Assembly: GCF_013155265.1 (NCBI RefSeq)
Contig: NZ_JABJXU010000012.1
Coordinates: 1-64,000 of the forward strand
DNA: 64,000 bases
Direction: 5' to 3'
Origin: Enterococcus sp. MMGLQ5-1
GTDB taxonomy: Bacteria > Bacillota > Bacilli > Lactobacillales > Streptococcaceae
Shown here: in pieces, positions 1 to 8,104 of the stretch
Numbering within the stretch: position 1 is the stretch's first letter
Layout of the letters: each line of letters opens with the position of its first letter
Program-made: the position numbers and the translations under genes
The notes under the pieces: model-generated
Databases searched by the model: none
Seen by the model: the letters and a program-made list of their open reading frames with translations, nothing else
What the model was told of the DNA's origin: nothing

Positions 1-108
1 CGTGTCGTGTCGTGTCGTGTCGTGTCGTGTCGTGTCGTGTCGTGTCGTGTCGTGTCGTGTCGTGTCGTGTCGTGTCGTGTCGTGTCGTGTCGTGTCGTGT
101 CGTGTCGT
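1..108. repeat. Pentanucleotide tandem repeat (CGTGT)21
   Basis: Twenty-one perfect CGTGT units plus three bases (CGT) fill the first 108 bases and run off the window edge, so the true length is unknown. A 5-bp unit has no stop codon in any of the three plus-strand or three minus-strand frames, so it could lie inside or at the end of a gene that continues upstream: plus-strand frame 1 stays open to a stop at 169-171, frame 3 to 153-155. Neither tail resembles a known protein. The perfect copies and high GC contrast with the AT-rich flank. Confidence 0.95.
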
Positions 109-236
109 CCAAGTCTAAGCATCGTCAACCCTCCTGTCAAGCTCTTTATAATTAAAATTATTTTTTTCTAAATAAACTAATTCAATTTTAATATAAAACT
201 CATTATAAAGCAATGATTATTAAAATGAAATTGAAG
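109..236. other. AT-rich spacer, nothing recognised
   Basis: This spacer lies between the pentamer tract and the 61-bp array. It carries no convincing start codon with a ribosome binding site and no hairpin-plus-T-tract terminator. Confidence 0.5.
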
Positions 237-440
237 GTGAATTTGGAATTCTTTCCGTGAAACAATACCGTTTTCGCAATAAAGCCCCACCAAACACGTG
301 AATTTGGTATTCTTTCCGTGAAACAATACCGTTTTCGCAATAAAACCCCACCAAACAAGTGAATTTGGTATTCTTTCCGTGAAACAATACCGTTTTCGCA
401 ATAAAACCCCACCAAACACGTGAATTTGGTATTGTTTCCA
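237..440. repeat. 61-bp tandem repeat array (three full copies and a partial fourth)
   Basis: Units begin GTGAATTTGG at 237, 298, 359 and 420, an exact 61-bp period. The three full units are nearly identical; the fourth diverges after about 20 bases. Each unit holds a hairpin with arms GGTATT and AATACC plus inner TTTC/GAAA pairs around CGT. A second possible dyad, ACCAAA/TTTGGT, spans each junction. Because 61 is not a multiple of 3, the same peptide appears in all three minus-strand frames, which marks the short ORFs here as products of the repeat. The constant spacers rule out CRISPR. Function unknown. Confidence 0.9.
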
Positions 441-457
441 AGGGGCATAAGGTTAAT

Positions 458-498
458 AAAAAGATGATTTCAAATCCATGAAATGAAATCATCTTTTT
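458..498. terminator. Bidirectional intrinsic terminator downstream of gapN
   Basis: A perfect 14-bp stem pairs 458-471 (AAAAAGATGATTTC) with 485-498, with a 13-base loop. T-rich tails follow on both strands. It sits 60 bases past the gapN stop codon and separates gapN from the repeat array. Confidence 0.85.
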
Positions 499-561
499 AA
501 TATTATTATTAGTATATTCATCAATTCAAAATGAAAAATTAACTGATAAATATTTTAAAAA

Positions 562-2007
562 TTATAGATTAACAACAATCAATTTTTCTCGTGTCATCGC
601 ATCAATTGTTTTACTGATACCATGCACACCCATGCCTGAATTTTTAATCCCTAGAAATGGAAAATGATCTGGTCCACGCTCAGTACGTCCATTAATTTGA
701 ACTGAACCCGCTTCAATTTTTCCAGCAATTTCGGCTGCGCGAGAAAAATTTTCGCTAAAAACTGATGCCTGCAAGCCATACTCAGATTCATTGGCAATAC
801 GGATTGCTTCATCATCTGATTTAACACGAATGATTGGCAAAACAGGTCCGAACGGTTCCTCCCAAGCAATTCGCATATCGGTTGTTACATGGTCAAATAA
901 GGTAGGATAAATTAAGTTAGCTTCCCGTTTATTACCAGTTAATAAAGTAGCCCCATTATTAATACTATCTACAATCAAGCCTTCAACATAGTCCGCTGAG
1001 CCTTCATTGATTAAAGGCACAATTACTGGATTATCCTCTGGCATACCGACCGTTAATTTGTCGACCTCTGCCTTTAGACGCGCTGCCAATTCATCAGCAA
1101 CAGCTTCATTAACTAAAACACGCTTAATCGCTGTACAACGCTGACCAGAATAGCTGAACGCACCACTCATAATTTCTGAAACTGCCTTATCTAAATTAGC
1201 ATCCTCACAAACAACTGCGGGGTCCTTACCACCTAGTTCAAGCACCATTGGTTTCATCGTTGAAAAGCTAGATAAATGACGACCAGTGGTCGCCCCACCA
1301 GTAAATGAAATCATATCAATGCCTTCATGCTCTGATACATAGTCACCAATATCAGAGCCTTTACCTGTAATCAGCTGTAAAATGTTTGCAGGAAAACCAA
1401 CCTTATCAAAGGCTTCGATAATCTTAACTGCTGAAATCGCACCTTGCGTCGCTGGCTTAAAAACCACTGCGTTACCAGAAATCAAGGCTGGCGCCAATTT
1501 GGCAACTGACAGGTTAACTGGATAATTAAAAGGTGAAATTGCTAAAACAGTCCCCATTGGTACACGCTTGACAAAGGCAATCTTATTCTTTGAGCCACCA
1601 GGATAATTTTCACCACTCATAGCCGAAGGATTTGAATGAATATATTCCTCAACTGTGTATTTGATAAACTCTGCTGTCCGAACAACCTCCTTTAGTGCAT
1701 CGTTATGCGTTTTCCCTACTTCCTGCATGATAATATCTGCAATTGCTGCCTTATCTTTCACCAGCTCGTCTGCCCATTGATTTAATAAGGCTGCTCTTTC
1801 AAATAGATCACGGTCTGCCCATTCTTTTTGCGCTTTTTTCGTTGCTGCAATTGCCTTATCAGCTTCAGACTTTGAGATTGCTTGAACTTTCCCAATCACT
1901 TCATCCTTATATGGTGAGACAATTTCAATTGTATTGCCTGATTCTGAAACTTTAAAATCCCCACCAACATAATAAGGATATTCTTTAATACTAATTTGCT
2001 CTATCAT
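562..2007 (-). CDS. gapN: NADP-dependent non-phosphorylating glyceraldehyde-3-phosphate dehydrogenase
   Basis: GapN oxidises glyceraldehyde-3-phosphate directly to 3-phosphoglycerate in the cytoplasm, making NADPH and bypassing the ATP-yielding GAPDH/PGK steps; it is a main NADPH source in streptococci. The 481-residue protein is a full-length aldehyde dehydrogenase. The oxyanion Asn is N161 (FNYPVN), the general base E257 (LELGGKDP) and the nucleophile C291 (SGQRCTAIKR). The ATG at 2007 follows GGAGG with good spacing. The gene is monocistronic: a terminator closes it at 458-498, and the leu terminator lies upstream. A perfect CodY box sits between its likely promoter and its RBS, so repression in amino-acid-rich conditions is expected (inference). 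Confidence 0.95.
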   Translation of the reverse strand: MIEQISIKEYPYYVGGDFKVSESGNTIEIVSPYKDEVIGKVQAISKSEADKAIAATKKAQKEWADRDLFERAALLNQWADELVKDKAAIADIIMQEVGKTHNDALKEVVRTAEFIKYTVEEYIHSNPSAMSGENYPGGSKNKIAFVKRVPMGTVLAISPFNYPVNLSVAKLAPALISGNAVVFKPATQGAISAVKIIEAFDKVGFPANILQLITGKGSDIGDYVSEHEGIDMISFTGGATTGRHLSSFSTMKPMVLELGGKDPAVVCEDANLDKAVSEIMSGAFSYSGQRCTAIKRVLVNEAVADELAARLKAEVDKLTVGMPEDNPVIVPLINEGSADYVEGLIVDSINNGATLLTGNKREANLIYPTLFDHVTTDMRIAWEEPFGPVLPIIRVKSDDEAIRIANESEYGLQASVFSENFSRAAEIAGKIEAGSVQINGRTERGPDHFPFLGIKNSGMGVHGISKTIDAMTREKLIVVNL

Positions 2008-2020
2008 AATGCCTCCGAAA

Positions 2021-2035
2021 AATTTTCTGAAAATT
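2021..2035 (-). promoter_or_regulatory. Perfect CodY box in the gapN 5' region
   Basis: AATTTTCTGAAAATT is identical to the CodY consensus AATTTTCWGAAAATT. It lies only a few bases upstream of the GGAGG ribosome binding site of gapN and downstream of the predicted -10, a position suited to a transcriptional roadblock. Confidence 0.85.
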
Positions 2036-2058
2036 CAATTTTTTTATAAATTGATACT

Positions 2059-2087
2059 ATCTTAACTTAAAAAAAACAGCCATGCAA
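2059..2087 (-). promoter_or_regulatory. Candidate gapN promoter
   Basis: On the minus strand TTGCAT (2082-2087) is separated by 17 bases from TAAGAT (2059-2064). Both elements are imperfect matches, but the spacing and distance to gapN are right and the CodY box falls just downstream. Confidence 0.4.
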
Positions 2088-2273
2088 GCTTTATTTTATT
2101 GGGTTTTTACGTTTTAAAGTTTGTGAATTTATTTTGATGTTCAAAATATTTTTTGTGATCGTTTACATTGTGATTAATTAAACAGTTTATCAGTTTAAAA
2201 TAATTTATAAAAACAAAAAAACACAAACTTAAAAAACAAAAGTTATTTATAATTGTTCATAATATCACTTGGT

Positions 2274-2318
2274 TTATTAAAAAAGAAGCAGTGAATTTGA
2301 AGTATTCAATTCACTGCA
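2274..2318 (-). terminator. leu operon terminator
   Basis: A stem of GCAGTGAATT with its complement (2288-2317, one bulged base near the loop) is followed on the minus strand by a run of T. It sits about 30-70 bases past the leuD stop. Confidence 0.8.
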
Positions 2319-2345
2319 TTTACATTCATACAATTTAATACTGGT

Positions 2346-2936
2346 CTATTGCCAATAGGATGGTCGTTTTTTTTCATAAGCCGTAATCAAAGCTTCAGAT
2401 TGAAGCGTGATGCCAATATCATCTAAGCCATGAACTAGCTTATGTTTCCAAATTGGGTCAATTTCAAATTCAAAAACACCTAACGAAGAAGTAATTGTTT
2501 GTTCAATCAAATTAATTTCTATTTCTTCTTCAGCTGGTAATGTTTCCAATGCTTGACGTTGTTCTAATGGTAGAATGATTGGCAACAGACCATTTTTTAA
2601 AGCATTATTGTAAAAAATATCTGAAAAGCTGCCTGCAATCACTGCTCGAAAGCCATAATCGGCAATCGCCCACGCTGCATGCTCACGAGATGAGCCAGAG
2701 CCAAAATTATCACCAGTTACCAAAAATGATGCATTTCGATATTCCGGGAAATTTAAAACAAAGGTTTCGTCTTCTGTCACACCATCATCCTGATAGCGCC
2801 ACTCAAAAAACATATTTTTCCCAAAGCCTGTTTTTTCTGTACTTTTTAAAAATTGTTTAGGTATAATTTGATCGGTATCAATATTATCATTCATTAAGGG
2901 CACGGAAGTCCCTGAAACAATTGTAAATTTTTCCAT
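2346..2936 (-). CDS. leuD: 3-isopropylmalate dehydratase small subunit
   Basis: LeuD is the swivel-domain subunit that pairs with LeuC to isomerise 2-isopropylmalate to 3-isopropylmalate in leucine synthesis. The 196-residue length is normal for the family. The typical motifs are present: [14 protein letters not shown] near residue 20 and [16 protein letters not shown] near residue 100. Its ATG overlaps the leuC stop in a TAATG arrangement, so the two subunits are translationally coupled. It is the last gene of leuABCD and is followed by a clear terminator. Confidence 0.95.
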   Translation of the reverse strand: MEKFTIVSGTSVPLMNDNIDTDQIIPKQFLKSTEKTGFGKNMFFEWRYQDDGVTEDETFVLNFPEYRNASFLVTGDNFGSGSSREHAAWAIADYGFRAVIAGSFSDIFYNNALKNGLLPIILPLEQRQALETLPAEEEIEINLIEQTITSSLGVFEFEIDPIWKHKLVHGLDDIGITLQSEALITAYEKKRPSYWQ

Positions 2937-4321
2937 TATGCCCCTACCTCACTTACTATTTCACGAACATCAACGAATTTACCAGCAATTGCTGCTGCCG
3001 CTGCCATCGCAGGACTACACAAATGCGTTCTGGCATTCTTACCTTGACGACCCTCAAAATTTCGATTACTTGTTGATGCGCAATGTACACCTTCAGGCAC
3101 TTGGTCAGGATTCATACCTAAACACATTGAGCAGCCCGGCTCACGCCATTCAAAGCCTGCATCTTTAAAGATTTTATCTAAACCAATCGCTTCAGCCGCA
3201 TGCTTTACAGGACGACTTCCAGGTACAACAATTGCTGTTAGCTTATCAGAAACTTTTTTACCTTTAACAAATTTGGCCGCAAGCTCTAGGTCTGAAAGAC
3301 GTGCATTAGTACAAGAACCGATAAATACATAGCCTAAATCAATTTCCTCTGGTCTCTGACCAGGCGCCAAATCCATATAATGATACGCGCGTTCATCATT
3401 AAAATCCTTGATTTCAGGGAAGGTTTCGGTAAATTCAATCCCCATCTCAGGATTTGTACCCCAGGTTACCATCGGTGCCAATTTTGAAACATCAATTGTA
3501 ATCACCTTATCATAGTTAGCATCTGGATCACTTGGCAAAGTGCGCCAGTCAGCTACAGCTGCATCAAAATCCTTGGGTGCAAACTCACGCCCCTTAACAT
3601 AAGCATACGTTTTTTCATCAGGATTCATCAAGCCCATTTTAGCACCAAACTCAATTGACATATTACAAATCGTCATCCGTTCTTCCATTTCAAGCTCACT
3701 AATGGCTTCGCCTGTAAATTCAACCGCATAACCAACGCCTGCATCAACCCCATACTTAGAAATTAGCGCTAAAATGTAATCCTTGGCATAAACACCATGC
3801 TGCGGTTGACCAACAAATTCAACCTTCATCGTCTTAGGCTTACTTTGCCAAATCGTTTGTGTTGCAAAAACGTGTTCTACCTCACTTGTACCAATCCCAA
3901 AGGCAATGGCACCAAAGGCACCATGAGTCGCTGTATGTGAATCGCCACAAACAATGATTTTACCCGGTTGAGATTGCCCAATTTCTGGACCAACCATATG
4001 GACAATTCCTTGCTTTTCAGAGCCATGTGTTGCCACGGTCACGCCAAATTCCTTCGCGTTTCGACCCAATGTATCAATTTGATTTTTGGAAATGGCATCC
4101 GAAATATTAAAAATATCAACGGTTGGTGTATTATGATCCATCGTCCCATAGGTTAAATCGGTACGGCGTACCTTACGACCAGCAGCCCTCAGTCCTGAAA
4201 AGGCCTGTGGACTAGTTACTTCATGAATTAAATGTAAATCAACATAAAGCAGCTGTGGCTCGAAAGCCTCACCAGTTATCACATGTCGATCCCATAGTTT
4301 TTCAAAAATTGATTGTCCCAT
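2936..4321 (-). CDS. leuC: 3-isopropylmalate dehydratase large subunit
   Basis: LeuC is the [4Fe-4S] aconitase-family subunit of isopropylmalate isomerase. The three cluster ligands are visible: C337 in GSCTNAR, then C397 and C400 in [11 protein letters not shown]. At 461 residues it is full length. The start at 4321 follows CGGAGCG with suitable spacing. It begins one base after the leuB stop codon and overlaps leuD by one base. Confidence 0.96.
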   Translation of the reverse strand: MGQSIFEKLWDRHVITGEAFEPQLLYVDLHLIHEVTSPQAFSGLRAAGRKVRRTDLTYGTMDHNTPTVDIFNISDAISKNQIDTLGRNAKEFGVTVATHGSEKQGIVHMVGPEIGQSQPGKIIVCGDSHTATHGAFGAIAFGIGTSEVEHVFATQTIWQSKPKTMKVEFVGQPQHGVYAKDYILALISKYGVDAGVGYAVEFTGEAISELEMEERMTICNMSIEFGAKMGLMNPDEKTYAYVKGREFAPKDFDAAVADWRTLPSDPDANYDKVITIDVSKLAPMVTWGTNPEMGIEFTETFPEIKDFNDERAYHYMDLAPGQRPEEIDLGYVFIGSCTNARLSDLELAAKFVKGKKVSDKLTAIVVPGSRPVKHAAEAIGLDKIFKDAGFEWREPGCSMCLGMNPDQVPEGVHCASTSNRNFEGRQGKNARTHLCSPAMAAAAAIAGKFVDVREIVSEVGA

Positions 4322-4322
4322 A

Positions 4323-5372
4323 TTAACGCTCCGTTTCTTTTATCACATCAATCACCGCATCAACAAATTCTGTTGTTTTTGCTGTACCACCTAAATCACC
4401 AGTTAAAATACCTTGATTCATTACAGTATCGCAGGCATTTTCAATTAATTCAGCTGAACGAATCTCATTAAAGCTTTGTCTAAACATCATTGCAACAGAT
4501 AACAGCATAGAAACTGGATTTGCAATATTCTTACCTGCAATATCTGGTGCTGATCCATGAATAGGTTCATATAAGGATGGTCCAGCTTCTGAATGACTAG
4601 CGCTTGGCATCACACCTAATGAGCCCGGTAAGACGCTTGCTTCATCCGATAAAATATCACCAAAAAGATTTTCAGTCACAATTACATCAAATTTTTTAGG
4701 ATTAGTAATCATAACCATTGCACAAGAATCTACTAATTGATGTTCCAATTCAACATCAGGAAATTCAAGTGCGACTTCATCTGCAATTTTACGCCATAAC
4801 TTGCTTGTAGCCAAAACATTTTGCTTATCAACTGAGGTTACTTTCTTCTGACGACCTTGCGCAATGACAAAAGCCTTGCGAATAATGCGACGAATTTCTT
4901 TAACATTATAATCATTGACATCACGAGCAGAATCAGAGTTTAATGTATGTTCACCAAAATAAATACCACCAGTTAATTCACGGACAACAATAAAATCAGC
5001 GCCAACAACAATTTCTGGTTTTAGTGGCGATAAGTGTGCCAAGGCTTTATTAACAGTAATTGGTCGTAAATTAGCAAATAAGCCGAGTGCTTTTCTGAGG
5101 GCTAATAAGCCTTGCTCAGGTCGAACCGCTGCTGTATCATATTGTGGTCCACCGATAGCTGCTAATAAAATGGCATCAGCTTTCTTTACAGCCGCCAAAG
5201 TATCATCTGGTAAAGGATGACCGACCGCATCAATCCCAGCACCACCAAATGGCTTTTCTTCAATGCTGTATTCAAAGCCTGTTTTTTTAGCAACAGCTTC
5301 TAAGACCCTTAAGCTTTGTACCATAATTTCTGGACCAATACCATCACCCGGTAAAGTAACAATTTTATACAT
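4323..5372 (-). CDS. leuB: 3-isopropylmalate dehydrogenase
   Basis: LeuB carries out the NAD-dependent oxidative decarboxylation of 3-isopropylmalate to 2-ketoisocaproate. Motifs include GDGIGPEIM at the N-terminus, the catalytic Lys in VDKQNVL, the metal-binding Asp in DILSDEAS, and the NAD-site segment around [19 protein letters not shown] chose the ATG at 5372 (protein starting [11 protein letters not shown], 349 residues), preceded by GGGG; an in-frame ATG at 5396 would add eight residues with no visible RBS. The short leuA-leuB spacer is made of repeated TTAATTA-like units. Confidence 0.93.
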   Translation of the reverse strand: MYKIVTLPGDGIGPEIMVQSLRVLEAVAKKTGFEYSIEEKPFGGAGIDAVGHPLPDDTLAAVKKADAILLAAIGGPQYDTAAVRPEQGLLALRKALGLFANLRPITVNKALAHLSPLKPEIVVGADFIVVRELTGGIYFGEHTLNSDSARDVNDYNVKEIRRIIRKAFVIAQGRQKKVTSVDKQNVLATSKLWRKIADEVALEFPDVELEHQLVDSCAMVMITNPKKFDVIVTENLFGDILSDEASVLPGSLGVMPSASHSEAGPSLYEPIHGSAPDIAGKNIANPVSMLLSVAMMFRQSFNEIRSAELIENACDTVMNQGILTGDLGGTAKTTEFVDAVIDVIKETER

Positions 5373-5427
5373 TAATATCCCCATTCCATCATTCATTTAT
5401 TAATTACTAATTATTAATTATTGATTA

Positions 5428-6963
5428 CTAATTAGTAATCGTCAGTTTTAAATTCTCTTTTTGAACCACAATATTGGCATTCATATAAGCTAAGGCAGAG
5501 GCCTTTAAAATATCGTAATCAATTCCAACTGCATTAAAAATAGTACCGGTTTCTGGATTTTCAACTGAGACACGAACCTCAGCCTGCGCATCCACACCAC
5601 TTGTAATAGCAGCAATTTCATATGAATTCAAAGCAACATTTTGACTGAATACCTCATCAATTGCTGCGAATATTGCTTCAACCGAGCCCTTACCTGTTGC
5701 CGATTTAGCTACCGTTTCACCATTCACATTGACAAGGTAGACCGTTGCTTCCTGCTCACCATTTGAATGATATGAAAGATCCAAGGTATTGAAAACAAAG
5801 GAATCTGTCTGCTGTACTGTTTGACCAGCTATCAAAGCTCTTAAGTCAGCATCTGAAATATCATTTTTCTTATCTGCCAAATCTTTAAAATCACTAAATG
5901 CTGCTTTCAAATCATTTTCTGATAATTCAAAGCCTAGCTCCTTCAATTTTTCATTAAACGCATGGCGCCCAGAAAGCTTACCTAGTGGTAGACTCGAATG
6001 TGCAACACCAACCATTTCAGGCGTAATAATTTCATAGGTGCTTGGATTTTTTAAAAAGCCATCTTGATGAATTCCTGACTCATGTGCAAAGGCATTGCCA
6101 CCAACAACTGCCTTATTTTTAGGTACTGCAATTGCTGAAAAGCGTGAAATTAAGTCACTGGTGTTTTTAGTTTCTTTTAATACAATTCCCGATTCGACTT
6201 GATAATAGTCTTGACGTATTTTAAGTGCTACCGCTACTTCTTCTAAAGCAGTATTTCCTGCACGCTCACCAAGTCCATTGACCGTTCCTTCAACCCGTCT
6301 TGCACCATTTTTAATTGCCGCAAGTGAATTCGCAGTCGCCATTCCTAAATCATCATGACAATGCGGTGAATAAATAATCTCGCGATCAGTCTTAATGTTT
6401 TCAATTAAATATTTAAAGATAGCACCATATTCTTCAGGGTTTGAATAACCAACCGTGTCTGGTACATTAATTACACTAGCACCTGCGTCGACCGCTGCTT
6501 GAACTGCCTCAAGCAGGAAAGCTTTTTCTGAACGTGTTGCGTCCTCAGGTGAAAATTGCACAATTTCAAATTTTTCACGTGCATAGCTAACATGCTCTTT
6601 AATTGATGCCAATACCTGTTCAGGTGTCATCTTTAATTTATATTCCATATGTACTGGACTAGTTGCAATGAAAACATGAATTTGAGGATATCGTGCATCC
6701 TTTAATGCTTCGTAAGCCTTATCAATATCATTTTTGACTAATCTTGCAAGTCCAGTTACTGATAATTTAGTAGCTACTTTAGCAATTTCTTGAACCGCTT
6801 TAAAGCTTTCGTTTGAAGAGGCCGGAAAGCCTGCCTCAATCACATCTACGCCCCATTTTTCTAATTGTAAGGCAACAGCAACCTTTTCTTTCGTTGAAAA
6901 GCTAACACCCGGTGTTTGTTCCCCATCTCTAAGTGTTGTATCAAAAAATTGTACCTTCTCCAT
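5428..6963 (-). CDS. leuA: 2-isopropylmalate synthase
   Basis: LeuA condenses acetyl-CoA with 2-ketoisovalerate, the committed step of leucine synthesis. The TIM barrel opens with [15 protein letters not shown] (residues 6-20; metal ligand D13) and has the HCHDDLGMA histidine pair. A C-terminal regulatory (LeuA dimer) domain brings it to 511 residues. I chose the ATG at 6963 because [16 protein letters not shown] is the usual N-terminus and GAGG lies about nine bases upstream; the ATG at 6978 has only a weak AAAGAAAG. It is the first structural gene of leuABCD, behind a leucine attenuator. Confidence 0.94.
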   Translation of the reverse strand: MEKVQFFDTTLRDGEQTPGVSFSTKEKVAVALQLEKWGVDVIEAGFPASSNESFKAVQEIAKVATKLSVTGLARLVKNDIDKAYEALKDARYPQIHVFIATSPVHMEYKLKMTPEQVLASIKEHVSYAREKFEIVQFSPEDATRSEKAFLLEAVQAAVDAGASVINVPDTVGYSNPEEYGAIFKYLIENIKTDREIIYSPHCHDDLGMATANSLAAIKNGARRVEGTVNGLGERAGNTALEEVAVALKIRQDYYQVESGIVLKETKNTSDLISRFSAIAVPKNKAVVGGNAFAHESGIHQDGFLKNPSTYEIITPEMVGVAHSSLPLGKLSGRHAFNEKLKELGFELSENDLKAAFSDFKDLADKKNDISDADLRALIAGQTVQQTDSFVFNTLDLSYHSNGEQEATVYLVNVNGETVAKSATGKGSVEAIFAAIDEVFSQNVALNSYEIAAITSGVDAQAEVRVSVENPETGTIFNAVGIDYDILKASALAYMNANIVVQKENLKLTITN

Positions 6964-7000
6964 TTGTGATTGCCTCATACTTTCTTTTATTTTTTCCTAC

Positions 7001-7108
7001 AAAAAAACATCCTATCGGCTAATAGGATGCTGTTTCTTTTCCATCCTATTAAGCAAACGCCAAACAGGACCCATAGACTAGAAAATTAAAAATCTAGCTT
7101 ATGAGCCC
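7001..7108 (-). promoter_or_regulatory. Leucine attenuator: antiterminator and terminator hairpins
   Basis: On the minus strand, in order of transcription: segment A (7093-7108) contains the leader stop codon and pairs with B (7067-7082). The end of B (7063-7070) can instead pair with C (7043-7050). C (7042-7050) pairs with D (7021-7029) as a 9-bp antiterminator. D (7022-7029) pairs with E (7008-7015) as an 8-bp terminator stem followed by seven T. A ribosome finishing the leader covers A, frees B to block C, and favours termination; stalling at the Leu codons lets A:B and then C:D form and permits read-through. The pairing is read from the sequence; the mechanism is the classical attenuation model. 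Confidence 0.85.
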
Positions 7109-7146
7109 TCCGTTAATAATAAATTATTATTAACAAGTGCGTTCAT
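7099..7146 (-). CDS. leuL: Leucine operon leader peptide (15 residues)
   Basis: The ORF encodes MNALVNNNLLLTEGS. Its ATG is preceded by a strong GGAGG (7152-7156) seven bases away. Four of fifteen residues are Leu, with three consecutive TTA codons at 7114-7122, where a ribosome would stall when charged tRNA-Leu is scarce. The stop codon lies inside the first arm of the attenuator. It is too short for standard gene finders. Confidence 0.88.
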   Translation of the reverse strand: MNALVNNNLLLTEGS

Positions 7147-7188
7147 GTTTGCCTCCAAAGAATGTTTTATTCGTATTTAATTGTTTTC

Positions 7189-7216
7189 ATTATACCCTTT
7201 CTCAAAATAATTGCAA
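7189..7216 (-). promoter_or_regulatory. leu operon promoter
   Basis: On the minus strand TTGCAA (7211-7216), a 16-base spacer and a consensus TATAAT (7189-7194) lie about 40 bases before the leader peptide ATG. The -35 directly abuts the CodY box. Confidence 0.8.
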
Positions 7217-7218
7217 GG

Positions 7219-7233
7219 AATTTTCTGAAAATT
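7219..7233 (-). promoter_or_regulatory. Perfect CodY box upstream of the leu promoter
   Basis: AATTTTCTGAAAATT, identical to the CodY consensus, ends two bases from the -35 hexamer. It would let CodY, activated by branched-chain amino acids, repress leuABCD at initiation in addition to the attenuator. Confidence 0.88.
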
Positions 7234-7287
7234 TATCGTTTTCATTAATTTCTATTTGAATGAAGCAGTTATCTCATTCTGATTATT

Positions 7288-7315
7288 TTGATAAAAGATT
7301 AATCAATGATAAACT
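7288..7315 (+). promoter_or_regulatory. Candidate promoter of the 7338-7934 pair
   Basis: TTGATA (7288-7293), 16 bases, TAAACT (7310-7315), followed by a GGAGG ribosome binding site before the ATG at 7338. Moderate match. Confidence 0.45.
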
Positions 7316-7337
7316 AAATAAATAGGAGGTTTCAATT

Positions 7338-7730
7338 ATGACTAAACTAACGATTCCGCAGGAAGAATTAATTATTTCTACCATTTCTGAAGCTGTCAGC
7401 CGTTCAATCACCTTAGCTGAGGTATTAACCGAAGTAAACAAAGCTGAGGATGCCCGAAATATTATTGCTTTGAATGAGATAAATAATTATTATTTAATTG
7501 CCAAAACTGGTTATTATTTAAAGGTTGATGAACCTTCAATGATTTATATTGATTTATTTAATATTTTTGATAAATTATATTTAGAACTAAGGCATGCATT
7601 GGCATATGATGGTGGTAAATTAAATCATCCAGAAGAATTTTCTGGATTGCTTAATGATGTTCGGCACTATTTTGAAGCGTTAAATACTGCCTTTATCGAA
7701 AGAAAAAATACTTATCTTAAAAAGGATTGA
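7338..7730 (+). CDS. Hypothetical protein, 130 residues
   Basis: I do not recognise this family. The ATG follows TAGGAGG with standard spacing. The protein is acidic and appears largely helical, with no signal peptide, membrane segment or cysteine motif; residues 45-95 are rich in Tyr, Leu and Ile (for example NNYYLIAKTGYYLKV). It is divergent from the leu operon and six bases upstream of another small unknown gene, so the two are probably co-transcribed. Confidence 0.75.
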   Translation: MTKLTIPQEELIISTISEAVSRSITLAEVLTEVNKAEDARNIIALNEINNYYLIAKTGYYLKVDEPSMIYIDLFNIFDKLYLELRHALAYDGGKLNHPEEFSGLLNDVRHYFEALNTAFIERKNTYLKKD

Positions 7731-7736
7731 AAACAA

Positions 7737-7934
7737 ATGACTAAAGATGAAGTAATTTTAAGAATCAAAGAAGAATTAAAAATGCCCGGTTTTAATGCTA
7801 ATATCGAGGATAAGGAATATTCAGAAGCAGACTATCTTAAACTAAAGGCTGACCTGCTTAAATACTATCAGGACTATGTTGGTGGTATCGAAGCTGATTT
7901 TCAAGGTGGCCTAGATGGGCATATTGGTAGGTAA
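7737..7934 (+). CDS. Small hypothetical protein, 65 residues
   Basis: Not recognised. It is Lys/Glu/Asp-rich, probably helical in residues 1-48, with a glycine-rich tail (VGGIEADFQGGLDGHIGR). The ATG follows AAAGGATTG. It lies six bases after the preceding gene and before a bidirectional terminator. No transmembrane segment. Confidence 0.65.
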   Translation: MTKDEVILRIKEELKMPGFNANIEDKEYSEADYLKLKADLLKYYQDYVGGIEADFQGGLDGHIGR

Positions 7935-8003
7935 CAAAAAAGCGCTCTTCTGGCGTAAACAGAGGTCAAATCGTGGCGCAATTAACAATCAATTGTAACC
8001 GCA

Positions 8004-8048
8004 AAAAAAAGTTTTAGCTTCTTAAAATTTAGAAGCTAAAACTTTTTT
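8004..8048. terminator. Bidirectional terminator between the 7934 gene end and pgm
   Basis: A long stem (GTTTTAGCTTCT and complement, extended by A/T pairs) pairs 8004-8022 with 8031-8048 around an 8-base loop, with T tracts on both strands. It separates two convergent transcription units. Confidence 0.9.
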
Positions 8049-8104
8049 TAATAAATCAACAAATGATAATTATTAGTGAGCTGTAATCAAGATAATTACT
8101 GAAG

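Larger units (their letters stand above)
2008..2345. other. gapN-leuD intergenic region
   Basis: These 338 bases hold, from leuD towards gapN on the minus strand, the leu operon terminator (about 2274-2318), an AT-rich stretch with no recognised feature, the candidate gapN promoter and the CodY box. No small ORF with a ribosome binding site was seen. Confidence 0.6.

Noticed and set aside
237-440. CRISPR array
   Set aside because: Unit and spacer are both constant; there are no unique spacers and no cas genes.
177-492. Three overlapping minus-strand ORFs of 80-90 codons with repeated peptides
   Set aside because: They come from the 61-bp repeat read in three frames; no ribosome binding site and no homology recognised.
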